Shown piece after piece: positions 1-64,000 of a stretch of 64,000 nt of DNA. The notes below the pieces were generated by a model that saw nothing but the letters and a program-made list of their open reading frames with translations, was not told the DNA's origin and made no database searches. Both the position numbers and the translations under genes were made by a program. Origin of the DNA: Microcebus murinus (taxonomy: Eukaryota > Chordata > Mammalia > Primates > Cheirogaleidae); assembly GCF_040939455.1 (NCBI RefSeq), contig NC_134113.1:18524501-18588500 (forward strand), read 5' to 3'. The stretch's first letter is position 1, and the number at the start of each line of letters is the position of its first letter.

Positions 1-1286
1 AGCTGGGGCACTAGTAAAGAGGAGGGTTTCGAGCATGCCCTGGCACCACCTCTGCATTTAAAGCAGCGCATATAACTTAGCAGAGCTTCAGGTTTATTCA
101 TTTGAAAAACAGGAATAAAAATCTTCATGTCCTAGGTGTGGTATGAGAATTAAATGAAATAGTGCTTATAAAGCTCTTAGCGCAATTCCTGGAGCATAAG
201 AAAGTGTCGATGTGTTGGTCTAGACAGAACTGATTTGTTTGTTTAAGAAACTGATCTTAAACACTGGCAGGAAGGATGATCAACATGTCAGGCACTGAAG
301 CTGGTAGAGCCTATTCATGGAAAAATCTACTGAATGTGGAGTCAGGAGGCCTGCCTTCTCATCTTTGATACAATGTAATAGGGAAGTCACCTAATTGGGG
401 CGAGGAGGCTGAGTTTGACATCTGTAAAATTGGGGAGGAGGATGTTGGACTGGATTCATTTTTAGGACTAATCCTAATCCTTCCAGCTCTGACGTTCTGC
501 AAAAGAGACACACTTTATGCCTTCTTAAAGTTCCCAAACCAGGTAAATACACACTGGATGGGATTTGGACGCAGTGCAGACTGTGGGAAGGCCCCACCAT
601 TTGATGAGGGCCCGTGATTGTCAAGTGCTTCACACATGCAAAAAACATGCAAATTCTATAAGAGAGGTTTCGTGCGTTCAGTCATCCAACAAAGACTTAT
701 TGAGCACCTACTGTGTGCCAGGCACAGCAGAGTTTCTGTCCTGGTGAAGCACATAGTCTAGAGCTGGAGACAGACAATAAAAAATTAATAAAATGAACAT
801 ATAATTTCCTATAGATAAATACTATACAGAAAAATAGAGCAGGGTTATGGGCTAGAAGAGAGGAACTCAGAAATCATAGCTGAGGACAGTGAAGCCAGTG
901 TTTAGACCTAGATCCGACTCCAACCATGTACCTTTCTCTGCTATGATACTTTCTCCTGTAAATAAATGCTGAATTTAGAGACACATTGTGTCCATGGCAG
1001 GAGATCTGCATCTTGTTTCCAGTAATCTTACACTGCAGATGTGGGTGCGTGTGTGTACTCCCACATGCAAATATACACCTCCTACCATGACCCCAAAAAG
1101 CACTAAGATTAAAAGTTAGTACCCTTGGAATATCTTTATCAAAATGTATTGCTTGTATATTTGTACACTGCTCTTTTCCAAAGATAACAAAATACACAAC
1201 CAAAGAGAATATTTTTCTATTGTTGAATGTATTGTTAAATGATCAAAAGTCTTTCTTCCTGGTTCCTAGAAAAAATCTTTCTTCCT

Positions 1287-1614
1287 GGCTGGGTACGGTG
1301 GCTCACACCTGTAATCCTAGCACTCTGGGAGGCCGAGGCAGGAGGATTGCCCAAGGTCAGGAGTTTGAAACCAGCCTGAGCAAGAGCAAGACCCCATCTC
1401 TACTAAAAATAGAAAGAAATTAATTGGCCAACTAAAAATATATAGAAAAAATTAGCCAGGTGGCGCATGCCTGTAGTCCCACATACTTGGGAAACTGAGG
1501 CAAGAGGATCCCTTGAGGCCAGAAGGTTGAGGTTGCTGTGAGCTAGCTAGGCTGACGCCACGGCACTCTAGCCTGGGCAGCAGAGTGAGACTCTGTCTCA
1601 AAAAAAAAAAAAAA
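1287..1614 (+). mobile_element. Alu-type SINE, strepsirrhine form, with target-site duplication
   Basis: A dimeric 7SL-derived SINE starting 'ggctgggtacggtggctcac' and ending in a poly(A) run. The linker holds 'ccaactaaaaatatataga' and the right arm 'gctagctaggctgacgcc'-like text, features of the lemur and loris lineage rather than of monkeys and apes. It is flanked by 'tctttcttcctg' at 1276-1287 and 1619-1630. Confidence 0.92.
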
Positions 1615-1737
1615 TAGGTCTTTCTTCCTGCCCTATTTCTACCTATATAGTTTTTGAGCTACTTTTCTCTATCTTTTACCCATCCTGTGTATACATGTGT
1701 TTGTTAGTCAGCTCACATGTCCTGGTTGAGTCTGTCA

Positions 1738-1965
1738 TTAGGAGGCAGAATGGACTTTGGAGTTGTTGCATCTGTGTTCAAGTCCAGACTCCAACACTTA
1801 TTAGCTAGGTGTTCTTGGACAAGCCAACTCTTGCTGAGTTTACGTCTTCATTTGCAAAATAACAGCACCTACCTCAGGGAGCTATTGTGAAAACTAAATA
1901 GGTTACATGTGTAACCCTTAGAATAGTGCTAGTTGCCGCCAATGATGATGTTTAATTAACTGTGA
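1738..1965 (+). mobile_element. MIR SINE, forward
   Basis: A near full-length ancient MIR: 'ttcaagtccagactccaaca', 'cacctacctcagggagctat', 'cttagaatagtgctag'. Confidence 0.75.
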
Positions 1966-2164
1966 AAAGTACCAAGTATGGCTCCTGGCCCACAGTGCAT
2001 ACTCACTCATTCAATGTCAGACCCTAGTATTTATACTGTTATACTAATAACAGCAAAGAGTGGCGCCTTATCATATAGTATATATGAATTTGCAGATACA
2101 TTTGGAAAAAGTTATGATAAAAAATTGGCTGTGTATTTGTTAAGGACCTCAATATTTTCTGTGG

Positions 2165-2320
2165 TTATGAATCATCTGGGATGGCTTTGATATTGAAGAT
2201 TCTAAGACCCTACCCCAACTATTCTAAGTTGATAGGTTTGGGTGAGGCCCAGGGGCCTGCATTATAAGAGACTCACTGGTAATTTTGGAATGGAGAGAAG
2301 GAACTCACTGAGAAGCATTG
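2165..2320. mobile_element. MER5-like hAT DNA transposon fragment
   Basis: Text such as 'gaatcatctgggatggcttt' and 'taagaccctaccccaactat' matches the short palindromic MER5 element, with 'ggcccaggggcctgcattat' in the other half. Confidence 0.6.
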
Positions 2321-2848
2321 ACTTAGAGAGGGTATGGGGAGGACACAGCGAGTGAAAGGAGCTGGGCATGGCGGAAACGCAAGCTCTTAGGAGTGGTATT
2401 GAGTAACTGGTGACTGGACCAAAGTGAATGTTTTATTTCACAAGAAACAGAGACCTAAATTCCCACATTATGTCCATAGCAAATGGAATCATGTAGAACA
2501 ATTGATACTTGGGAGCCTGAGTTTTTGCCACACCTCCACCACCTGTGTGAACTCAGGCGAGGCATTTTAGCTCTTTGGCCCTAAGTTTCCCCATCTGTGA
2601 GGCAAGGGAGTTGAAGTAGGTGAACTCTAAGGACAAATCTCAGTCTGTGAATCGGCTGCTATCCAGTCCCAAGTGGGTATCAGAAGCCGAATGGAATGCA
2701 TGGACCCAAGAGGATACTGCACAAGGCTGAGGGGCACCCAGGTTTTCTGAGAGAAGTGAGCCCCAGGAGAGCCTTTGAGGGAGGCTGAGGTATTGCAAAG
2801 GGGAATTCAGTGATTTACTCTAATGAGGAGTTAAAAAGTCTAGGAAGG

Positions 2849-3210
2849 GGCCGGGGCACGGTGGCTCACGCCTGTAATCCTAGCATTCTGGGAGGCTGAG
2901 GTGGGAGAATTGCTTGAGGTCAGGAGTTCAAGACTAGCCTAAGCAAGAGTGAGACTTCTGTCTCTACTAAAAATAGAAAAACAAATTAGCTAGTCAACTA
3001 AAAATAGAAACCAAAAAAAAAAAAAAAAAAATTAGCCAGGCATGATGGATCATGTCTGTAGCCCCAGCTACTTGGGGGGTGGAGGAGGCTGAGGCAGGAG
3101 GATCGCTTGAGTCCGGGAGTTTGAGGTTGCTGTGAACTAGGCTGATACCATGGCATTCACTCCAGCCTGGGCAACAAAGTAAGAGTCTGTCTCAAAAGAA
3201 AAAAAAAAAA
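2849..3210 (+). mobile_element. Alu-type SINE, strepsirrhine form
   Basis: A full-length dimer beginning 'ggccggggcacggtggctca', with RNA polymerase III B-box-like text 'gttcaagac' in the left arm, an expanded internal A-rich linker of about 19 A (3013-3031) and an A-rich tail after 'ctgtctcaaaag'. Same subfamily features as the element at 1287. Target-site copies are unclear. Confidence 0.9.
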
Positions 3211-3804
3211 TGGCAAGGAAAGAACCAGCTTGGCTGGAGGGGAGGTTCTTGTGGGTGGCCCATTAGAGGTGGACTGTTGAACATCAGCGAGAGGCATTTT
3301 AACCTGATGGCCATGGGGAGGGAGCCTTGAAAGAATGCTGAGTAGAAGGAGGCCATGAACAAAATTCTGTTAGGGCTGGATCAATGCACATAACTAAGAG
3401 CTGGATTCAAGTGACGGCAGACCTGACACCAACAGTCCTCTCTGGAGAGGGTCAGATTGGACTTGGTGATTGGCTGGATACCCAGAGGAGTGGGGTAGGG
3501 ACTGAGTTTCAAGCATGGGTGCATTGAAGTCTGAATTGCCCTAGTCAAAGGTGGCATCTGTGTCAGGAATATATTACTTTTCTTGGAGGCCCATAGGAGA
3601 AAAGAGTCTTGCCAAGTAAACTATAATACAAACAAGGAAATCCTTTGTCATTTCAAGGAAACCATAAAAGATGAGGAGCTTAGTGTTCTCTGGTAGGAAG
3701 AAAGAGACTGAAGTCAGAGACTCAACTGCACCTCTTTGGGAGGGTTTAAAAGAGGGAGGGGGGAGATTCTGCAAGAGGTTGTAATTCACGGACATATGCA
3801 GGGC

Positions 3805-4015
3805 TTAAATGGCCTGGGTTCAGATCCTAGCTGCGCTGCTGATTACATAGTCATGGGAAAGTTATTAACCTCTCTAAGGCTTGATTTTGTCATCAATAAA
3901 AGGGTGCATAATAAAGTCTACCTCTAGACTGTTACAAAAATCAAATGAGATATCCAAATCAACTGCTTATTATAATACCTGGGACATTATGGTCTCTTAA
4001 TAAATGGTCCATTAA
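3805..4015 (+). mobile_element. MIR SINE, forward
   Basis: 'ctgggttcagatcctagctg' followed by 'aagttattaacctctctaag' and a degenerate 3' end. Confidence 0.75.
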
Positions 4016-4999
4016 CAAAATTTTCTGGAAAGGTAACATCATGATCCAAATAGGGATATTTTATGGTTCAGTCTTCCAATTCACCTAGAGCTCTGTATAA
4101 TCATGCTTGCTGATAAATTTGGTTTTTTCACCACACCCCTATATTCATGTGAGGTTCTGGGAAAACTCTGAATTTTCTGAATGGAAAGAATTTTGTCCTA
4201 TGATCATCAGTATTCATGCAGGACTTATTATTCTGAGTCACTGTTAAAAATCTGCCCAACACAGCCTTCTCTCATTGAGATGATGCAACATCCATCCCAT
4301 TAAGTTCATTAATATGCTTACAAGAGAGTAATTGTTCTGCACATTTTTTTTCCTTTCCAATTTTAGGTACATGCTGTTGTTGTTGGACACATATAGAATT
4401 TTATATATTACTTTAAAACTTAGGCAAATGTTTTGGCAAACCCTGGAAGGTCAATCTTAATCCCACCTTAGTTTGTTGCCACATGCATGTAGTAAGTGTT
4501 AGATCCTGGACATTCTTTGCTATTTAGTTTAAGACATCCATCTTCTGAGAGGATATCTGTGTACTTGTATGTATTTTGTGACTTTTTTACACAATTGGAT
4601 ATTGTAGAGTCCAGCATATAGGAATAAGTTAATGCTTCCTGAGATCTTTGCCAAAGGCCAAGAGGTCATTCTTGTGTACCTATAATATCTCCATCACTTT
4701 TATATATTTCCTTAATATTCTATTTAATAGTCTGTTAAATATTTAAACTTATCTTTTTCTTTCTTTCATCATCTGAATACTGTATTTTGATAGGGCTTAT
4801 TATTATAATGATTTTACAGATGAATAAACTAAGAAGGCATAGTGATTTGCCCAAAGTGCTTTAGCTGGGAAATAACAAAGAGAGAATTCCAACCCAGTTC
4901 TTTGGACTTCAAAGCCTGAGCATGTGTATGTGTGGTACTTTCCACACTGTGTTTCTCAAAAGTTTTCCTGGGACATTTTAAGTGTCATCATATCACCTT

Positions 5000-5135
5000 T
5001 GGATTTGTTGTGTATATGTCTATTAAGTCAGACTGTGAGCTCCTAAATGATAGGGTATTGTCTCATTCATCTTTGTATTTCTCAGAGCCTGAATAGTGCC
5101 TGGCACTTGGTATACATTAAAAGGTATTAAATGTA
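5000..5135 (+). mobile_element. L2 LINE 3' tail fragment
   Basis: 'gactgtgagctcctaaatga' and 'gaatagtgcctggcacttgg' are L2 tail phrases. Confidence 0.6.
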
Positions 5136-5399
5136 TAGGGTCGACTGGTGACATCAGTGAATAACCAAAGCTACCTTGAGTTGAAAACTGACCCAGTAGC
5201 ATCATTGATCACTTTCTTGCCCTTGACTTGCTTATTTTCCACCATGCTATATACTTCTGCATAGAGTATATGTGGTTCATTATATTTCCAAGGCTTAACT
5301 AGAAGAAAGAATTCATGCTTGCCTCATTCTTGGAGGTTTAATGGGAATGGATTGCTAAACTGTGGAAAACGTTTTAACCAAATGCATCTTATCCTGTAG

Positions 5400-59779
<54,380 letters not shown>

Positions 59780-59922
59780 AGCCGTGGGCATAACTTGATC
59801 TGTGAACTGAGCGTCTCTTGGTGGGGATCAAACTGCTTCTTTCATCAGAAAAAGTCTGACAAGGACATGTTAATTTAAAATAACAGCCCTGAATCCTTTT
59901 GGAACAAGACAGAGAATCAACA

Positions 59923-59928
59923 AATAAA
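59923..59928 (+). terminator. PAH: Proximal AATAAA in the 3' UTR
   Basis: A canonical hexamer 144 nt after the stop, in 'caaataaatc'. By recall, human has AATAAG at this position, so the canonical form may be specific to this lineage. No obvious GT-rich downstream element follows, so use is uncertain. Confidence 0.3.
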
Positions 59929-60549
59929 TCAAAATAATCTGAAATGACAGTATATTAACACATACCCAAAAGCATAATGGTAGATCTTCGGGGTTCATCT
60001 TTGATTTAGAGAAGATAATTCCAGACTTGCAATTGAGTTAAATCAATAATCTGTCACATTTTATGAGATTAATTAAAATTGAGACATGCTTCATTCAAGG
60101 TTCATATACGCTTTTGTTATTATTTGTCATAGAGAACTCATAAAAGAGTATATATGAGTAAATGTAAAAAAAAGAGACTGTCATTAGAATTGAATTATTG
60201 GGTTTAATATAAATCTTGACCTACAAGGTTCATCTTCTATTTGAATTAACTATGATTCCAGTTACTGCTTTGCTATTGTGTCTGTGTAGATCTCCTTTAG
60301 TTCAGGAGCCCATTAAAATAGTTACAAAAATTTTCTATAGCATTATATAGAAACATTTCTGTATTTTTTTTTTGTAATCACAAATACTGTTGTATAAGGT
60401 AATGGAACTCCCCACCTAATCCCCACAATTTCCAGTATCATTTTCCAGTTGATTGTCAAGTCTGTTTTAAGAGACATTTTCCATACAATTATGATGCAGC
60501 AGATGTTGACCAAAGGCCTGGTTGGTAGATGCTCAGTAAATATTCATTG

Positions 60550-60555
60550 AATAAA
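60550..60555 (+). terminator. PAH: Candidate poly(A) signal AATAAA
   Basis: Canonical hexamer in 'ttgaataaattag', followed by a T-rich run at about 60564-60574. It is the last canonical hexamer before similarity to the human 3' UTR fades. Whether cleavage occurs here is inferred. Confidence 0.55.
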
Positions 60556-60639
60556 TTAGTGATTATATTTTTTTAAAAGAAAATTTACTGTAAAAGTGAG
60601 AAAAGTCCATTTCCATTTTTAAAAACACTAGATTTTACA

Positions 60640-61780
60640 AAGACACTAGAAAATAGATGCAGACATGAAAATTCAAATTTCAAAGCAATGAAACCTCAGA
60701 CACATTGAGAATAAATTACTCTTCCCTCCCAGCGTATATTTAGGTAGTTCTTATGATACCCCATTAGTGGATCAGGGACAGCTATTTGAAGACATATATG
60801 AGCATTTGAATCATATGTCAAGACTAGAAAGGACCATAGTTTACATAGTTTAACTCCTTCATTGTTAGAGTGAAACTGAGGTCTAAAGAAGGGAAGTGAT
60901 TTATCCATGTCAACATCATTGGCAAGTGGCAGACTGTCAGAAGTTAAGTTTTTTTCAAACTTAAGGTACCCAGTATATTTGGCTGTGAATATAAAACTAA
61001 TAACCTTGGGTTACCTAAAAATGCAGGTCTCGGGACCCATCCCCAGAGATTCTAATCAGGTAGAGCTGTGATGGTGCCTAGAATTTACTATTGATGATGC
61101 CACAGCTGGTCTGAGAACTACACTTGAAGAGACACTATGCAAATCCTTTAAGACTTAAAGGACTTTTCTCCTCTGACCTTCCCCTAGACACAAAACATTC
61201 TGCTAATGGGCTATTTTGATGTTTCATTATTTCACACTAAAAGTAAATTAGTTACTCTGGAACTTAAATATGAAATAGTAGTTTCGAATGACAGTGATTT
61301 TGGAACAGTGATTTTTATTCCTAGTAAAAATATTTTCATGTTGAAGGTAAAGTTTAGGGTTAAGCTGTGATTTTCACAGAAAGAAATTAAATTCTGAATG
61401 GAATATAATCTTTGCATTTTTAGTGATGTGCTACTCAGTTCTTAGCTCTTTTTATCTGGATATAAAAGCCCAGTCTACAGCAATGGGATACAGTACATTG
61501 TCAATATGTTATTATTATCATTTGTTTAATTTCTAGTAAATGAACAGTCTTTTGGAAACAATAGTAATGTTTTACTGATGGATGATCCTGCTGTGTACAA
61601 TCAAAATAAATGCATACAAAAATTACAAGTGTCTAGCATTCATATTCAATAAGTTTCTGAAAATAGGAATTTAAATTTTAATTCTAGGTTTCCAAGTTAT
61701 ATAATTTGGTTGTGTTTCTAAAAATCTACCAATAAAATGTTAGCTTTATAGAAACAGAAATTTTGACTTTATTTTCACTT
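60640..61780. other. 3' flank of PAH without genes
   Basis: AT-rich flank between the PAH 3' end and the L1. A MER5-like fragment is visible at about 60995-61125. I see no coding exon, RNA gene or tandem repeat. Confidence 0.7.
60995..61125. mobile_element. MER5-like hAT DNA transposon fragment
   Basis: 'gggacccatccccagagatt' and 'ctggtctgagaactacactt' match MER5 text. Confidence 0.6.
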
Positions 61781-61789
61781 CTGAAACCC

Positions 61790-64000
61790 TTAGCTCCTAG
61801 CATTTGTAGGAGTCTATCACCACTAAACCTTACAAGAAATGCTAAAGGGAGCTTTCCGAGCTGAAATGAAAGGACAACAATTAGTAACATGAAAACATAT
61901 GAAAGTATAAAACACTTTCATATGAAAGAGATTGTAATGGTGATGTATAAATCACTTAGCATTTCTACTGTAAAGGTTAAAAGACAAAAACTATTAAAAT
62001 AACTATAACTATCATAATTTATGGGATATATAATAAAAAGGATATAAATTGTGGTACCAAACACATAAAATGTGGGGAAGTAATTAAAGTATAGAATTTT
62101 TATACATAATTTAAATTAAGTTGCTATCAGCTTAAAATAGCCTGTATAAGATGTTTTATGCAAACTTCATGCTAACCACAAAACAAAATCATATAGTAGA
62201 TAAAGACAAAGGATAAAGAGAAGCGAATCTAAGCATACACATATAGAAATTCATCAATTACAAAGGAAGGTAGGAAGAAATGAAAAAGGATCTACAAAAT
62301 AACCAGAAAACAATTAATAAAATGTAGGTAGTAAGTCCTTACCTATCAATAATTATCTTGAATTTAAATGAATTAATTCTTCTATTAGAAGACATAGAGT
62401 GGCTGAATAGATAAAACACAAGACCCAACTATATGCACACAGAACAGCCTCCAGGGTAGATCATATGTTAGGCTGCAAGATAAGTCTTAACAAATTTAAG
62501 AAGATTGAAATTGTATCAAGTACCATTTCTGACCACAATGATATGAAATTATAAACCAATAATGTAGACATTTTGGACAATTCCCAAATATATAAAAATC
62601 AAACAACATGCTGCTAAACAACCAATGAGCCAAGTAAGAAATTACAGGAGAGATTTTGGAATATCTTGAGACAAATGAAAATGGAAACACAACATATGAA
62701 AACTTAAGACATAAAACAAAAGCAGTTCTAAGGGAGAAATTTACAGCAACGAATGCCTACATTAAAAAAGAATAAAAGATCTTAAGTAAACAAACTAAGG
62801 TTACATCTCAAGGAACTAGAAAAAGAAGAATAAACTAAGCCCAAAGTTAGTATAAGGAAGGAAATAAACATGAGAGCAGAAATGAATGAAATAAAGACTC
62901 GAAAAGCAATAGAAAAGACTACAAAGCTAAGAGCTGTTTTTTTTTTGAAAAGGTAAACAACATTGACAAACTTTTAGTTAGACTGAAAACAGAAGACTCA
63001 AAGAAATAAAATCAAAAATAAAACAAGACATATTACAACTGATACCACAGAAATACAAAGAATCATAAGAGACTACCAAGAAAAATTATATACCAACAAA
63101 CTAGATAACCTAGAAGAAATGGATAAATTTCTGGAAACATACAATCTACCAATACTAAAGCATAAAGAAAAAAATCTAAGCAGACAAATTTACAAGAGAT
63201 TGAATTAATAATAAAAAGTCCCCCATCAAAGAAAATTCCTGGACTTGACAGCTTCATTGCAGAAGTCTACCAAATATTTAAACAAAAACTAATAACAATC
63301 TTTTTCAAATTCTTCCAAAAATTGGAGAGGAGGGAATACTTCCAAACTCACTCACCAGGCCAGAATAACCCTGATATCAAAGCCAGACAGACAGTGTAAG
63401 AAAATAAAACTACATGCCAATATTCCTGATGAACATAGATGTAAAAGTCCTCACCAAAATAATAGCAAACTGAATTCAACAGCATATTAAAAGGATCATT
63501 CACCATGTCTGATTGGATTTATTTCAGGCATGCAAGGACGGTTCAACATATGTAAAGCAATACATTTTATATACTATCTCAACAGAATGAAGGACAACAA
63601 CCACATGATCATCTCAATATATGTAGAAAAAGGCATTTGACTAAATTTGACATCCTGTAATGATAACAACTCTCAACAGATTAGGTGTAGAAGAAATACA
63701 CTTCAACACAATCAAGGGCATCACAAGCCTACAGCTAACTTCATACTCAGTGGTAAAAAGTTGAAAATTCTTTCTCTAAATCAGGAACAAGGCAAAGATG
63801 CTCACTCTTGTCACTTTTATTCAGCATAGTACTGAAAGTTATAAACACAGAAATTAGTCAAGAGAAAGAAATAAGAAGCATCCAAATTAGAAAACAATAA
63901 AGAAAATTCTTATATAGAGAAAATACTAAAGACTGCAACAAAAAACTCTTAGAACTAAAAAACAAATTCATTAAAGTTGCAGGATACAAAATCAACAAAC
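61790..64000 (+). mobile_element. Decayed L1 retrotransposon, ORF2 region, cut by the window edge
   Basis: From 'gtctatcaccactaaacctt' onward the sequence follows an old L1 (L1M group): intergenic and early ORF2 text, then reverse-transcriptase-region text such as 'aaagaaaattcctggacttg', 'gagggaatacttccaaactc', 'tctgattggatttatttcag', 'gcatgcaaggacggttcaac'. A large internal deletion is visible near 62443. Frame breaks are frequent and the longest open stretches are about 60 codons, so it cannot encode a working protein. It continues right of base 64000. Confidence 0.85.

Larger units (their letters stand above)
1..5399 (+). other. PAH: PAH intron 1, 3' part
   Basis: This sequence precedes exon 2 and ends in a standard acceptor ('atcctgtag'). 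I looked for exon 1 (start codon, codons 1-20 and GC-rich 5' UTR) and saw nothing like it, so the intron is longer than 5.4 kb here, against about 4.2 kb in human by recall. Two strepsirrhine Alu insertions account for about 0.7 kb of the excess. The rest contains MIR, MER5 and L2 remnants, and about 2.5 kb in which I see no recognisable element (roughly 1-1280, 2350-2840, 3220-3800, 4020-5000). Confidence 0.85.
59780..60575 (+). other. PAH: PAH 3' UTR (end approximate)
   Basis: Similarity to the human PAH 3' UTR, as remembered, runs from just after the stop through phrases such as 'cttcatttcatcagaaaaag'-like text near 59840 and 'gatgcagcagatgttgac' at 60493-60510. The end is placed shortly after the AATAAA at 60550-60555, but human transcripts continue about 60-80 nt further, so the true end may be near 60640. 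An internal AATAAA also occurs at 59923-59928. The sequence is AT-rich with no insertion of recent transposons. Confidence 0.75.

Noticed and set aside
1..1200. Search for PAH exon 1 near the left edge.
   Set aside because: No sequence matching the first 20 codons or the GC-rich 5' UTR; 'atggactttggag' at about 1750 is only a chance likeness to the end of exon 1 and lies in a MIR.
61790..64000. L1 ORF2-like open frames (60-64 codons) as a possible gene.
   Set aside because: Frames are short and repeatedly broken; this is a decayed retrotransposon.
60600..64000. The AT-rich VNTR known 3' of human PAH.
   Set aside because: No tandem array with a unit of about 30 bp is seen; the L1 occupies much of this flank.

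Overview
The window is nuclear DNA from a mammal, most likely a strepsirrhine primate and probably a lemur. It holds most of one gene, PAH (phenylalanine hydroxylase), on the + strand. Twelve exons are present, corresponding to exons 2 to 13 of the 13-exon human gene. All have the exon lengths I recall for human PAH, GT..AG boundaries and preserved reading phase. Joined, they encode residues 21 to 452 (432 codons plus a TGA stop at 59777-59779). Exon 1, with the promoter, the start codon and the first 20 residues, is not in the window and must lie to the left of base 1. The primate assignment rests on dimeric Alu elements. The strepsirrhine assignment rests on their A-rich linker, which repeats a 'caactaaaaat' block, and on the right-arm text 'gctgtgagctaggctgac'.

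Layout: partial intron 1 (1-5399), exon 2 (5400-5507), intron 2 (11.1 kb), exon 3 (16652-16835), intron 3 (15.5 kb), exon 4 (32299-32387), intron 4 (10.4 kb), exon 5 (42804-42871), intron 5 (5.0 kb), exon 6 (47831-48027). Exons 7 to 12 are clustered between 50255 and 57742, and exon 13 starts at 59736 with the stop codon and a 3' UTR of about 0.8 kb. The flank from about 60.6 kb to the right edge holds ordinary sequence and then a decayed L1 retrotransposon that runs out of the window.

The protein is organised as in human PAH. Exons 2-3 encode the regulatory ACT domain. Exons 4-12 encode the catalytic domain, with the iron ligands His285 and His290 in exon 8 and Glu330 in exon 10. Exons 12-13 encode the C-terminal tetramerisation helix. 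The gene looks intact and functional: there are no frameshifts, no stops and no broken splice sites in the part seen.

The rest is intron filled with old transposon remnants (MIR, L2, MER5, L1M, a Tigger-like DNA element), five Alu-type elements all left of 41.6 kb, and microsatellites. The points most worth checking are a perfect 134-bp tandem duplication upstream of exon 5, candidate conserved regulatory sequence inside introns 2 and 3, lineage substitutions at the tetramerisation hinge and on the catalytic-domain surface, and loss of the distal poly(A) hexamer used in human. I found no previously undescribed biological system. No second gene, RNA gene or CRISPR array was visible.
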